Positions 32,146 through 40,642 of a stretch of 64,000 nucleotides of DNA are shown here, piece by piece. The notes under the pieces are model-generated. The model ran no database searches, had not been told where the DNA came from, and was given only the letters and a program-made list of their open reading frames with translations. Position numbers and translations under genes: made by a program. Within the stretch, counting starts at the first letter, position 1, and the number at the start of each line of letters is the position of its first letter. Origin of the DNA: Ornithobacterium rhinotracheale DSM 15997 (GTDB lineage Bacteria > Bacteroidota > Bacteroidia > Flavobacteriales > Weeksellaceae); contig NC_018016.1 in the NCBI RefSeq assembly GCF_000265465.1, positions 1,664,001 to 1,728,000 of the forward strand, in the 5' to 3' direction.

Positions 32146-32684
32146 ACTCAGATTACACGACCCAAAATCACTTTAATAAATTTAATATTTAGAGTTTTGC
32201 TTTTTTACTTGAGAAAGAAATACAATGATATTCTTTTGCAAGTAGAGGGAAAATCAAAGTTTAGATTAAAGAAAAATTAGAAATAAAATTTCTTTAATTA
32301 CTATTCTTAATATTGTTTTCGATTTTTTTTCTGACAAGTTTGTGTTTTTCTAGTATAAAAAATGTTTCAGAATTCATGAACTAAATTTTAAAATTATCTA
32401 AAAACCGATAATTTCAGTGGCAAAACTCTATTTCTTTTCGGGTTGTATTCGCTAAAAAAACTTAATTAAAAACAATAAGATTGTCTAAGATTAGACAATT
32501 GCTAAACACTGAAAAAAAAATGAAAGTTAGCATTTACAAAAAATTTAAAATTTTCTTTATTGAAAAGGTGCTAAATCTTGAACGAATGTATGGTATATGC
32601 AATCTGTATAAGGAGCACAACGAGAGTTTATTACATTGCAATCAGGGCAATTATTATCAATTAAAATCAATCAAATAAAAACAA
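32146..32684. other. 539-base AT-rich intergenic region upstream of SusCD locus
   Basis: No convincing gene; a 65-codon ORF here has no coding character. It contains an imperfect dyad AGAAATAAAATTTCT near 32278, an 8-bp inverted repeat AAATTATC...GATAATTT (32391-32414) and a perfect 9-bp dyad at 32480-32499. It probably holds the regulatory region and long leader of the SusCD operon. Confidence 0.5.
32480..32499. promoter_or_regulatory. Perfect 20-bp dyad, operator-like
   Basis: ATTGTCTAA, GA, TTAGACAAT: two perfect 9-bp half-sites with a 2-bp centre, typical of a dimeric transcription factor site. It lies 185 bases before the SusC-like start. No U tract follows, so it is not a terminator. 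Confidence 0.5.
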
Positions 32685-35600
32685 ATGAAATTAAAAATAT
32701 TTATATACATATTTTTCATAAGTGCGGTGATATTTGCACAAAAGAAAATAGAAGGAACTGTGACAGATAAGTACTACCAACCAATTGCTGGCGTGAATGT
32801 GCTTATAAATAAAACAACAAAAGGAACAACAACTAATGCAGAAGGGCATTACAGCATAGAGGCAAAAGAGGGTGATGTGCTGGAGTTTAAGCGTATTGGG
32901 TATCAAACTGTAACAGAGAAAGTAGATTTTAAAAATCAAAAAACACTCAACCTAGATATTACGCTTGAAGAAGAAAGCGTTCAGCTGAATGAAGTGGTGG
33001 CTGTGGCTTTTGGAAAACAGAAAAAAGATGAAATTACAGGTGCTGTGCAAACGCTTAATTCTGATAAAATATCGGAATTGCAAAACGGAAATGTAGTGCA
33101 GGGATTGAGTGGTAAAGTGGCTGGCGTGCAGGTTTATAGCAATGGTCAGCCAGGTTCTGGAGCTACGATAAGACTTAGAGGAATCGGGTCGATTAATGCC
33201 TCAAGCTCACCACTCATTGTTTTAGATGGCGTGCCTTATTCTGGTTCTTTAAATAGTATCGCCGCTTCGGATATTGCCAATATTTCGTTTCTGCAAGATG
33301 CTTCTTCAAACGCCTTGTATGGAGCACGTGGAGCTAATGGTGTGATTCTCGTAACTACCAAAAGAGCAGCTAAAAATGGAGTGAATGTAGAATTAGATGT
33401 AAAGACTGGGGTAAACTTTAGAGCCGTTGCTGATTATGATGTGCTTACTACGGCTAAGGATTACTATTCAGCCTACTATCAACGAGTGCGAGTAGGGCAG
33501 ATTGCCGCTGGAAAATCCGAAGCACAAGCGCACGATTGGGCTATCAATAATTTGAAAAACACCTTGGTCTATAATGCGTATGATGTGCCGTTTGATAATT
33601 TATTTGATAGCAATGGGAACTTTAATCAAAATGCAAAGTTGCGTTATCAAGATGATTGGAGAGAGATGTTCCGTCCAGCCTCTCGCAACGAAATTAATTT
33701 AAATGTTTCAGGCAAGGGCGAGAAAGTGTCTACTTATACCTCAATCAATTATTTAAATGATAAAGGATATTTAATTAATTCTGGATTTGAAAGATTCGGA
33801 ATCAGAAACAATTTAGATTATAAATTAACCGATAATTTGAATTTAACCTCAAACCTTTATTATACTTATACTTCGCAGGATAATGGTTCGTCTTATGGTT
33901 TTTCCAATCCCTTTGCCTTTGCTAGAAACATAGCACCGTTTTATCCAGTGTATTTAAGAGATGACAACTTTAATCTAGTATATCGCCCTAATGGAGAGGT
34001 GCGCTATGATTATGGTGGAGGTGAGGGACCTAATAGCTGGGCTCGTTCCTATGCCGTGTTTGAGAATCCTATTGGAAACCGTATTTATAACAAAGATAAC
34101 GAGATTTATCATAGAATTTTCTCGAACCTTTCTGCCAAGTATCGTTTCTTGAAAGATTTTGAATTTACTTATAATTTTGGGGGGAGTGTAGCCAATCAGA
34201 GAGGTTTAGGTTTTGGAAATAAAATAGGGGGTACTTCTAGCTCTTCTGGAGGGAGTTTATACAGATCATCTATATTAGAGTATAACTTAAATCAACAGCA
34301 ACTCCTCACTTATTCTAAGAAATGGAAAGAGCACTCTTTTGAAATTCTCCTAGGGCACGAGTATAACAAGGAGCAAGGAAATGAGTTTGATGCCTCTAAA
34401 CAAGAATTGCTAATAGAAGATTTATTGGTATTTAATAATGCCGTGAAAATTGGGAATGTTTCAGGCTCTCAATATGATTATGCTACAGAAGGGTATTTGT
34501 CGAGATTGTTGTATAATTATGCAGGGAAATACTATTTCAATGCCAATATTCGTAGAGATGCCTCTTCGGTATTTGCACCAGAAAGCCGCTGGGGGACATT
34601 CTATGGTCTAGGTGCAGCTTGGAATGTGAAAAAAGAAGATTTTTTAAGAAATGTTAATTTCATCAATTCACTTCGTTTAAAAGTTTCTTATGGAGAGCAA
34701 GGAAATGATTATTTGCTAGATGGAAGAGGGTATAGATCTTATCAGCCTTACTTAGATTTGTATAAGATAGATAACTTAGGAAACGACACTCCGATTGTAA
34801 CATTCTCTAGCTTAGGAAACAGAGATTTGCGATGGGAAACCTCTAAAAACTTTAATGCAGGAATAGAGTCTACACTCTTTAATGGTAGATTTTCGTTCTC
34901 GCTAGAGTATTTCAAAAGAAGTGTGGCAGACATGATTTATAAGCAAGATTTGCCTGTGTCAAATGTAGGTAGATATCAAAAACTTGCAAATATTGGAGAT
35001 TTAGAAAACAAAGGAGTTCAATTTTCTACCGATGCCTTTATCGTAAAAAATGATAAAGTGAGCTGGTCTGTAAACTTAAATGCTACACATTATAAAAACA
35101 AAATTATTAGCTTGCCAGAAGCACAAAGAAAAACAGGTATTTCAAGTGGAGGATACTTCCGCCTAAAAGAAGGCTATGATCGTTATAATTATTATTTAAG
35201 ACAATTTGCAGGCGTAGACCCTAGCAACGGAGATGCTCTATGGTATGTAGATGAAAGCCGTACTACCAAAACAAATGATTACAGCAAAGCAAAACAAGTA
35301 TTTATTGGAAAATCAGCCATTCCAAAAGTGTACGGAGGATTTGGTACAGATTTAAATATAGGACGATTTGCCCTTTCATTAAACTTTGCATACCAGTTTG
35401 GCGGTTGGGGCTTCGATGAAACCTACCAAGCACTTTTACACTCAAACAACTACGGGTCAAACTATCACACAGATGTGGTGTATAATTCTTGGACGCCAGA
35501 AAACACCAATGCCGCTTTGCCAAGGATAGATAACTATAAGACAACTCAAAATAGTGATTCCGATTTATTCTTAATAAAATCAGACTATGTTAGTTTACAA

Positions 35601-35807
35601 AATGTATCCTTACGCTATACCTTGCCAAGCGTGGTTTCAAAATCATTGAAATTAAATGAGCTTTCTGTTTACGCCTCTGGTAGCAACTTGTATTTATGGT
35701 CGAAAAGAAAAGGATACGACCCAAGATTAAGCCTTAACGGTATCCCGAGTTCCCATGATTATTCAGTTTTAGCAACCGTTTCTCTAGGACTAAATGTTAA
35801 ATTTTAA
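32685..35807 (+). CDS. SusC/RagA-family TonB-linked outer-membrane transporter
   Basis: 1040-aa outer-membrane importer. Signal peptide (1-18), a carboxypeptidase-like regulatory beta domain (about 20-100, IEGTVTDKYYQPIAGVNVLI), a TonB plug with the SusC signatures VRLRGIGSINASSSPLIVLDG-like (about 162-182) and NALYGARGANGVILVTTK (about 208-225), and a C-terminal beta-barrel ending LGLNVKF. It pairs with the SusD-like lipoprotein 12 bases downstream to form a bedspring-type complex. The M28 peptidase gene that follows suggests peptides rather than glycans as cargo, as known for RagAB of Porphyromonas. Confidence 0.93.
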   Translation: MKLKIFIYIFFISAVIFAQKKIEGTVTDKYYQPIAGVNVLINKTTKGTTTNAEGHYSIEAKEGDVLEFKRIGYQTVTEKVDFKNQKTLNLDITLEEESVQLNEVVAVAFGKQKKDEITGAVQTLNSDKISELQNGNVVQGLSGKVAGVQVYSNGQPGSGATIRLRGIGSINASSSPLIVLDGVPYSGSLNSIAASDIANISFLQDASSNALYGARGANGVILVTTKRAAKNGVNVELDVKTGVNFRAVADYDVLTTAKDYYSAYYQRVRVGQIAAGKSEAQAHDWAINNLKNTLVYNAYDVPFDNLFDSNGNFNQNAKLRYQDDWREMFRPASRNEINLNVSGKGEKVSTYTSINYLNDKGYLINSGFERFGIRNNLDYKLTDNLNLTSNLYYTYTSQDNGSSYGFSNPFAFARNIAPFYPVYLRDDNFNLVYRPNGEVRYDYGGGEGPNSWARSYAVFENPIGNRIYNKDNEIYHRIFSNLSAKYRFLKDFEFTYNFGGSVANQRGLGFGNKIGGTSSSSGGSLYRSSILEYNLNQQQLLTYSKKWKEHSFEILLGHEYNKEQGNEFDASKQELLIEDLLVFNNAVKIGNVSGSQYDYATEGYLSRLLYNYAGKYYFNANIRRDASSVFAPESRWGTFYGLGAAWNVKKEDFLRNVNFINSLRLKVSYGEQGNDYLLDGRGYRSYQPYLDLYKIDNLGNDTPIVTFSSLGNRDLRWETSKNFNAGIESTLFNGRFSFSLEYFKRSVADMIYKQDLPVSNVGRYQKLANIGDLENKGVQFSTDAFIVKNDKVSWSVNLNATHYKNKIISLPEAQRKTGISSGGYFRLKEGYDRYNYYLRQFAGVDPSNGDALWYVDESRTTKTNDYSKAKQVFIGKSAIPKVYGGFGTDLNIGRFALSLNFAYQFGGWGFDETYQALLHSNNYGSNYHTDVVYNSWTPENTNAALPRIDNYKTTQNSDSDLFLIKSDYVSLQNVSLRYTLPSVVSKSLKLNELSVYASGSNLYLWSKRKGYDPRLSLNGIPSSHDYSVLATVSLGLNVKF

Positions 35808-35819
35808 AATTAAAACAAA

Positions 35820-37304
35820 ATGAAAAAAAAGATATATAAAGGATTTTTAATAGGATTTGCAATAGCTTTAGCTTCTTGCTCATCAGAATTAGACCTTGAA
35901 CCACAAGGTAATGTGAGTAAAGAACAAATTTCACAAGACCCTACTGCACTAGACAAAGCAGTAAACGGCTTATACTATGATCTAGCCATAACAGGATCGG
36001 CAGGAACAAGTTCACACTCAGATTTTGGACTGTATTCTCTAAAAGTGGGAGCCGATCTTTTGTCAAACGATGTAATCCAAGTAAAGCAGCAGCACTTAGG
36101 CTTTTATTACGATTACACGGGAGAGGTATCCTCAGGCTATGCATCGAGTTTGGTGTGGCGCACATTATACTCCAAAATATTTGTTATCAACGGACTTGTG
36201 GAATCCATTGAAAAGACAGGGATAAACGAAGAAAATAAATTTGCATATGGGCAGCTATTAGCTTTGCGTGCTTATTCTTACTTCTTCTTGTCTAGATTTT
36301 ATAGCAAGACTTATGTAGGGAACGAAAACACCCTTTCGGTACCAGCGGTATATACCACAGAAGATCAGTCCAAAGGATTGCCTAGAGCTACGCTCAAAGA
36401 TTTATATACCCGCATTCTCTCGGATATAGAAACTGCCATTGAAAAACTAGACGGCTACAAGGCTCCTTCCAAAGTTCAGATAGACCAGCGAGCGGCAAAA
36501 GCAATTGCAGCAGACATTTATCTAGAAACAGGTGATTTTGCCAAGGCAGCAGAATATGCACACCAGGCAAAAGAGGGGCTATCGCTAGCAGGAAAAGAGC
36601 TATATACAAGCACAGGATTTTCAGACATCAATAATCCAGAAACCATCTGGGGATTTGATTCTAATTCTAGCACCATCTCTGGGCGAAACTATTATGCAAC
36701 ACTATTTTCTCAGTTCGATAGTACCAACGAAGGTTATGCCGGAGCCGCCAGAATTTATAAAAGTATAGATAAAAGATTGTATGATGCTATAAAGGAAACA
36801 GATTACCGCAAAGAAGTGTTTAACGGAGATTCAACCATTGATTACTATTATGCCGCGGCAGGAAAATTAAAGAAAAACATTCCGCCTTATGCCAATCTTA
36901 AATTTAAAGATCCAACACTTTTCCAAGGAGATTTGCTTTACATTCGAGCTTCATTGCTTTACTTTATAGAGGCAGAAGCCCTTGCTAGATTGGGCAGAGA
37001 GGCAGAAGCCAGAGCTGTGTTGTTCGAGCTAGTGAGCAAAAGAGATACAGCTTATCAATTATCAACCCAATCAGGGCAAAATTTAATAGATGAAATTTTG
37101 CTACAAAAGCGCATAGAATTGTGGGGCGAAGGATACGCTTGGTTTGATTTGAAAAGAAATCATTTAGCCCTAGTGAGAGATTATCCAGATTCTAATCACA
37201 CCTTTGGTAAATTTAATCTACCCGCAGATAGCCCTAAATTCTTATTCCAAATCCCAGATTTTGAAATAAGTAATAACCCAGCAATTGTTCAAAATAAATA
37301 TTAA
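35820..37304 (+). CDS. SusD/RagB-family substrate-binding lipoprotein
   Basis: 494-aa surface lipoprotein: lipobox ALASCSS (Cys at about 20), the N-terminal SusD feature DPTALDKAVNGLYYDL, TPR-like helices (LRAYSYFFLSRFYS, AAKAIAADIYLETGDFAKAAEYA) and the family C-terminus (LLQKRIELWGEGYAWFDLKRN). It acts as the lid of the SusC-like barrel and binds substrate. The gene ends at a very strong terminator. Confidence 0.92.
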   Translation: MKKKIYKGFLIGFAIALASCSSELDLEPQGNVSKEQISQDPTALDKAVNGLYYDLAITGSAGTSSHSDFGLYSLKVGADLLSNDVIQVKQQHLGFYYDYTGEVSSGYASSLVWRTLYSKIFVINGLVESIEKTGINEENKFAYGQLLALRAYSYFFLSRFYSKTYVGNENTLSVPAVYTTEDQSKGLPRATLKDLYTRILSDIETAIEKLDGYKAPSKVQIDQRAAKAIAADIYLETGDFAKAAEYAHQAKEGLSLAGKELYTSTGFSDINNPETIWGFDSNSSTISGRNYYATLFSQFDSTNEGYAGAARIYKSIDKRLYDAIKETDYRKEVFNGDSTIDYYYAAAGKLKKNIPPYANLKFKDPTLFQGDLLYIRASLLYFIEAEALARLGREAEARAVLFELVSKRDTAYQLSTQSGQNLIDEILLQKRIELWGEGYAWFDLKRNHLALVRDYPDSNHTFGKFNLPADSPKFLFQIPDFEISNNPAIVQNKY

Positions 37305-37317
37305 GCTAAATTTATCC

Positions 37318-37358
37318 CAAATCTTTTCTGCCTCTTGAGGCGGAAAAGATTTGTTTTT
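37318..37358 (+). terminator. SusCD operon terminator
   Basis: CAAATCTTTTCTGCCTC (37318-37334), loop TT and GAGGCGGAAAAGATTTG (37337-37353) form a 17-bp stem with one T-G pair, followed by TTTTT. Confidence 0.9.
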
Positions 37359-37449
37359 AACTCATGCTGTATTTTTAAAATTGGGCTAAAATAGAAGGTT
37401 TTAAAGTTCCTTTTTTTATCTTTCGCAAACGAATGCTCATGGCTTGCCC

Positions 37450-37511
37450 AAAAACACACTACATTTTTCCAAAAAACACGCGTGTCTTTTTAAAAAACAC
37501 AGGTGTTTTTT
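37450..37511. repeat. Three tandem ~20-bp A-run/T-run palindromic units
   Basis: Unit 3, AAAAAACACAGGTGTTTTTT (37492-37511), is a near-perfect dyad. Unit 2 (37471-37491, AAAAAACACGCGTGTCTTTTT) has one mismatch, and unit 1 (37450-37469, CAAAAACACACTACATTTTT) is decayed. They lie 88 bases before the M28 peptidase gene and could be repeated operators. Confidence 0.5.
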
Positions 37512-37598
37512 TCGAGGGCAATATTTCGTTAGTTTTTAAAAGCACAATGAGTTTAATTTAACTTAGAAAACAAGAAAAAGTTTAAATAATAAAAAAAC

Positions 37599-39068
37599 AT
37601 GAAAAAAATCAAATTAAAATTTTTTACAATCATTTTGGCTACCACCTCTTTGATGGCTCAGCAATACCCTCAGCCACTCGTTTCTGCCATCAAAGAAAAA
37701 GACCTTAAAACAGACATGTATCAGCTCGCGGCAGATGAGTTTTGGGGGCGCGAGGCAGGAACCTTAGATGAGCTAAAGGTATCGATGTGGCTGGCAGACA
37801 AGGCAAAAGCAGCAGGTATGCAACCCGCAGGAGAAAACGGGACATTCTTTCAGTTTTTTGATATGTATCGCCACCAGATCGCGCCACAAAGTTTTATAAA
37901 AATAAATAACAATGAGCTTAAAATCTGGAAAGATATCCTCGTGGCAGATGTAGTGAATGCCAATTTTGATGGGCAAATTGTATATGCAGGACAGAGCGAG
38001 CCAGAGGAGCTTACTAAATTTGATTTAAAAGGAAAAGTTTTGGCAATAAACGCATCGGAAAAAGATATTGCCAAAAATATGACACTTTTTGAACGAAGAT
38101 ACCCAGGCTTCATTCGTAAAAAATATTATGCCATTGCAGAAAAACTAGGAGCAAAGGGAATCATTTTTATCACAGATGATATTTCAGAAAAAAGCTGGGC
38201 AGAAGTCCTACCTCAAATGACGAGAGGACTCTATGGTGTAGAAGGACTAAGAGAAAAGGTAGTAAACGGTATTCCCGTTTTCTGGATACATAGAAATCAC
38301 ACCGATTGGGTAAAAAACAATCCACATATTTCGTATAACATCATCACAGAAAGCTACAAATACCCATCTGTGAACATTATCGGGAAAATTGAAGGCACAG
38401 ATCCTAAGCTTAAAAATGAATATGTATTGCTAAGTGGGCACCAAGATCATGATGGGATTCGCCATCCTGTGAAAAACGATACCATTTACAATGGTGCAGA
38501 CGACAATGCCTCTACCTGCGTAGCAATGTTGGCAATAGCGAGAGCGTATAAAAAACAACCAGGAAAGCGAAGCATCTTATTTGTTTTTCATGGAGCCGAA
38601 GAAAGAGGGCTATTAGGCTCTAGATGGCACTCAGCACACCCCGTTGTGCCAAGAGAAAACATCGTAGCAGTGCTAAATGGTGATATGATAGGTAGAAACA
38701 AAATCGATGAAGCAGCCCTTTTAGGCGGAGAGGCACCTCACAAAAATTCAGATGATTTGGTGAAATGGGCTAAAGAAGCAAATGACGAAAGTACCAAATT
38801 CAAATATTTGAAAGATTGGGACTTGCCAGAGCACCCAGAGTATTTCTATTTCCGTAGCGACCATGTCCCGTATGCCAAGTTGGGCATTCCTGCGGTGTTT
38901 TTTACTAGTGTGTTGCACCATCAGTACCACCAGCCACAAGATGAGTCGGAGAATATAAACTTTAAAAAGCTGCATAAAATGACCGAGTGGATCTATAGAA
39001 CCAGCTGGAAAGTAGCAAATGAACCAGAAAGACCTAAACTGCTTCCAAATGTTCAGTTTGAAAGGTAA
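37599..39068 (+). CDS. Secreted M28-family metallopeptidase
   Basis: 489-aa exported zinc exopeptidase. Signal peptide (1-20, ending SLMAQQ). A PA-type insert domain spans about 120-225. The catalytic M28 domain carries the metal ligands in LLSGHQDHDG (about 280-289), YNGADDNAS (about 300-308) and FHGAEERGLLGSRWH (about 331-345), and a final His in VFFTSVLHHQYHQPQDE. Likely an aminopeptidase releasing amino acids in the periplasm or outside. Its location behind a RagAB-like pair supports peptide feeding. Confidence 0.88.
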   Translation: MKKIKLKFFTIILATTSLMAQQYPQPLVSAIKEKDLKTDMYQLAADEFWGREAGTLDELKVSMWLADKAKAAGMQPAGENGTFFQFFDMYRHQIAPQSFIKINNNELKIWKDILVADVVNANFDGQIVYAGQSEPEELTKFDLKGKVLAINASEKDIAKNMTLFERRYPGFIRKKYYAIAEKLGAKGIIFITDDISEKSWAEVLPQMTRGLYGVEGLREKVVNGIPVFWIHRNHTDWVKNNPHISYNIITESYKYPSVNIIGKIEGTDPKLKNEYVLLSGHQDHDGIRHPVKNDTIYNGADDNASTCVAMLAIARAYKKQPGKRSILFVFHGAEERGLLGSRWHSAHPVVPRENIVAVLNGDMIGRNKIDEAALLGGEAPHKNSDDLVKWAKEANDESTKFKYLKDWDLPEHPEYFYFRSDHVPYAKLGIPAVFFTSVLHHQYHQPQDESENINFKKLHKMTEWIYRTSWKVANEPERPKLLPNVQFER

Positions 39069-39085
39069 ATTTTGATTGATGAGAA

Positions 39086-39119
39086 AAGGCTATCTCCTTA
39101 TGGAGGTAGTCTTTTTTTT
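39086..39119 (+). terminator. M28 peptidase gene terminator
   Basis: AAGGCTATCTCC (39086-39097), loop TTAT and GGAGGTAGTCTT (39102-39113), a 12-bp stem with two G-U pairs, followed by eight T residues. Confidence 0.8.
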
Positions 39120-39352
39120 GTTCAAAAAAATGATAATATTCCCCTTTTTTGATTTAGTGAGAATGTCAATTGTTAATTAAAAAATAAGCGTTTTTCATGT
39201 ATTTTTGATTGTTAAAAATCTTATTTTCAATATTTTTCTTGTGTTTTTTGAGCATTTGGGCAAGCGGCAGGCTTTAAAACAAAACGAAAAATTAATCACG
39301 ATTTTCGATAGTATAAAAATTATTTTCAATAATCATTATTTATGAGATTAAT

Positions 39353-39360
39353 TACTTTTG
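39353..39360 (+). promoter_or_regulatory. -7 box (TACTTTTG), possible urease-locus promoter
   Basis: TAnnTTTG match 20 bases before the small secreted-protein gene at 39381. No TTG at -33. It is the last good -7 box seen before ureA. Confidence 0.4.
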
Positions 39361-39380
39361 CCAAGTATTTTAATTAAAAG

Positions 39381-39758
39381 ATGAAAAAGATATTGTGTAT
39401 TTTAATGAGTATGATGATGCTTCTATCATCTACCGCTTTTGTGAGAGGCGCGAGTCTCTTAGCAGGAGAAAGTACGCACTCCACAGTTTTTCATCATAGA
39501 AATTCTTTAAAAACTAATATTGCAAATAGCAGAACAGCGGTATTGCTAAACGCATCTGAAACAGATGAGCAAGAACTAGAGCAGCAGGAGCTAGCGCAAG
39601 AAGATTTTTGCCCTCAGTTTTTAGCGCAGTTCTACTTATTTCAGTTATTAAATAAAGGGAGTTCTTCAAACCCTTTTGTAAAGAGCCAGCACTTAGAGCT
39701 CTTATCATACACACCTGTGTATATTTTATTCCATTCTATTCGACTATACTCGTGCTAA
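39381..39758 (+). CDS. Small exported protein of unknown function before ureA
   Basis: 125-aa protein with a clear signal peptide (KKILCILMSMMMLLSSTAFVRG, 1-23). The mature part is short, with a Gln/Glu-rich linker (EQELEQQELAQED, about 63-75), and a hydrophobic aromatic C-terminus (YTPVYILFHSIRLYSC). No domain recognised. It is on the same strand as, and about 190 bases upstream of, ureA, behind the only visible promoter box. It may belong to the urease transcript, but a role in urease or nickel handling is not shown. Confidence 0.55.
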   Translation: MKKILCILMSMMMLLSSTAFVRGASLLAGESTHSTVFHHRNSLKTNIANSRTAVLLNASETDEQELEQQELAQEDFCPQFLAQFYLFQLLNKGSSSNPFVKSQHLELLSYTPVYILFHSIRLYSC

Positions 39759-39946
39759 TTTTTTAAAATCATTAGCAAAGAATAGTTGTACCCTAAATTT
39801 TCTTATTTCACTTAGGCTAAAATCTATGATTTAGCTAATGGTTTTATATGCCATTTTCTAGACGAAAAAAAATGATTTTTTCATCTAGGGAAGGCGTGGC
39901 TATGTCCGAAAAAAAGAATAAAAAATCAAAACTAAATCATACAAAT

Positions 39947-40249
39947 ATGCATTTAACACCAAGAGAAAAAGAGAAGCTAATGCTGCACTTTGCAGGAGAA
40001 TTGGCTCAAAAAAGAAAAGACAGAGGGGTGAAACTAAACTATCCTGAGTCTATAGCATTAATCAGTAGTTTTTTACTAGAAGGCGCTCGCGACGGGAAGT
40101 CTGTAGCAGAACTTATGCAAGCAGGAGCGCAAGTGCTCACACGAGAGGATGTGATGCCAGGAGTTCCAGAAATGGTACACGAGGTACAGATAGAGGCAAC
40201 TTTTCCAGATGGGACTAAACTTGTAACCGTGCACAATCCAATTCGTTAA
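39947..40249 (+). CDS. ureA: Urease gamma subunit
   Basis: Smallest subunit of urease, which hydrolyses urea to ammonia and carbamate in the cytosol. From the ATG at 39947 the product is 100 aa, exactly the family length, and starts [20 protein letters not shown]. Other hallmarks: YPESIALIS and [24 protein letters not shown], and the C-terminal [15 protein letters not shown]. In-frame ATGs at 39902 and 39848 would add 15 or 33 lysine-rich residues not found in UreA, so they are rejected. UreB follows 18 bases later. Confidence 0.93.
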   Translation: MHLTPREKEKLMLHFAGELAQKRKDRGVKLNYPESIALISSFLLEGARDGKSVAELMQAGAQVLTREDVMPGVPEMVHEVQIEATFPDGTKLVTVHNPIR

Positions 40250-40267
40250 TCAAAAGAAAATTAAAAA

Positions 40268-40642
40268 ATGATACCAGGAGAAATTTTTGTAAAAGAAGGT
40301 GAAATCATCTGCAACGAAGGCAGAAGAACCACCAAAATAAAAGTTATAAATACAGGAGATAGACCTATACAAGTAGGTTCCCACTTTCACTTTTTTGAAG
40401 TAAACAAGGCAATGAAATTCAACCGAGAAGAGGCTTTCGGTATGCGATTGAACATCGTGGCTAGCACCGCGGTGAGATTTGAGCCAGGAGAAGAAAAAGA
40501 AGTAGAACTTGTTGAGCTAGGCGGAAGAAAACGCGTGGTAGGGTTCAATAATTTAGTAAATGGTTCAGTAGTTTCAGAAGCCACTAAAAACGAAAGTTTG
40601 AATAAAGTAGAAAGTTTAAAATTTGAAAATCTTAAAAAATGA
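40268..40642 (+). CDS. ureB: Urease beta subunit
   Basis: 124-aa structural subunit. Family signatures: [13 protein letters not shown] at the start, [19 protein letters not shown] (about 29-47) and a later [17 protein letters not shown] (about 78-94). A short Lys-rich tail after residue 105 is a little longer than in many UreB proteins. It overlaps ureC by four bases (ATGA), ensuring equal subunit supply. Separate ureA and ureB genes exclude the fused Helicobacter-type arrangement. Confidence 0.95.
   Translation: MIPGEIFVKEGEIICNEGRRTTKIKVINTGDRPIQVGSHFHFFEVNKAMKFNREEAFGMRLNIVASTAVRFEPGEEKEVELVELGGRKRVVGFNNLVNGSVVSEATKNESLNKVESLKFENLKK

Larger units (their letters stand above)
39069..39380. 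other. Intergenic region between M28 peptidase and urease-locus leader gene
   Basis: AT-rich, no ORF of substance. It contains the M28 terminator at 39086-39119 and a -7-like TACTTTTG at 39353-39360 (20 bases before the next start). Nothing else is recognisable. Confidence 0.6.

Noticed and set aside
32481-32678. 65-codon plus-strand ORF just before the SusC-like gene
   Set aside because: It starts inside the perfect dyad, has very AT-biased composition and no recognisable fold; treated as leader sequence.
39848-39946. N-terminal extension of UreA from the ATG at 39848
   Set aside because: The added residues are Lys/Arg-rich and absent from UreA; the 100-aa form starting [11 protein letters not shown] is the family standard.
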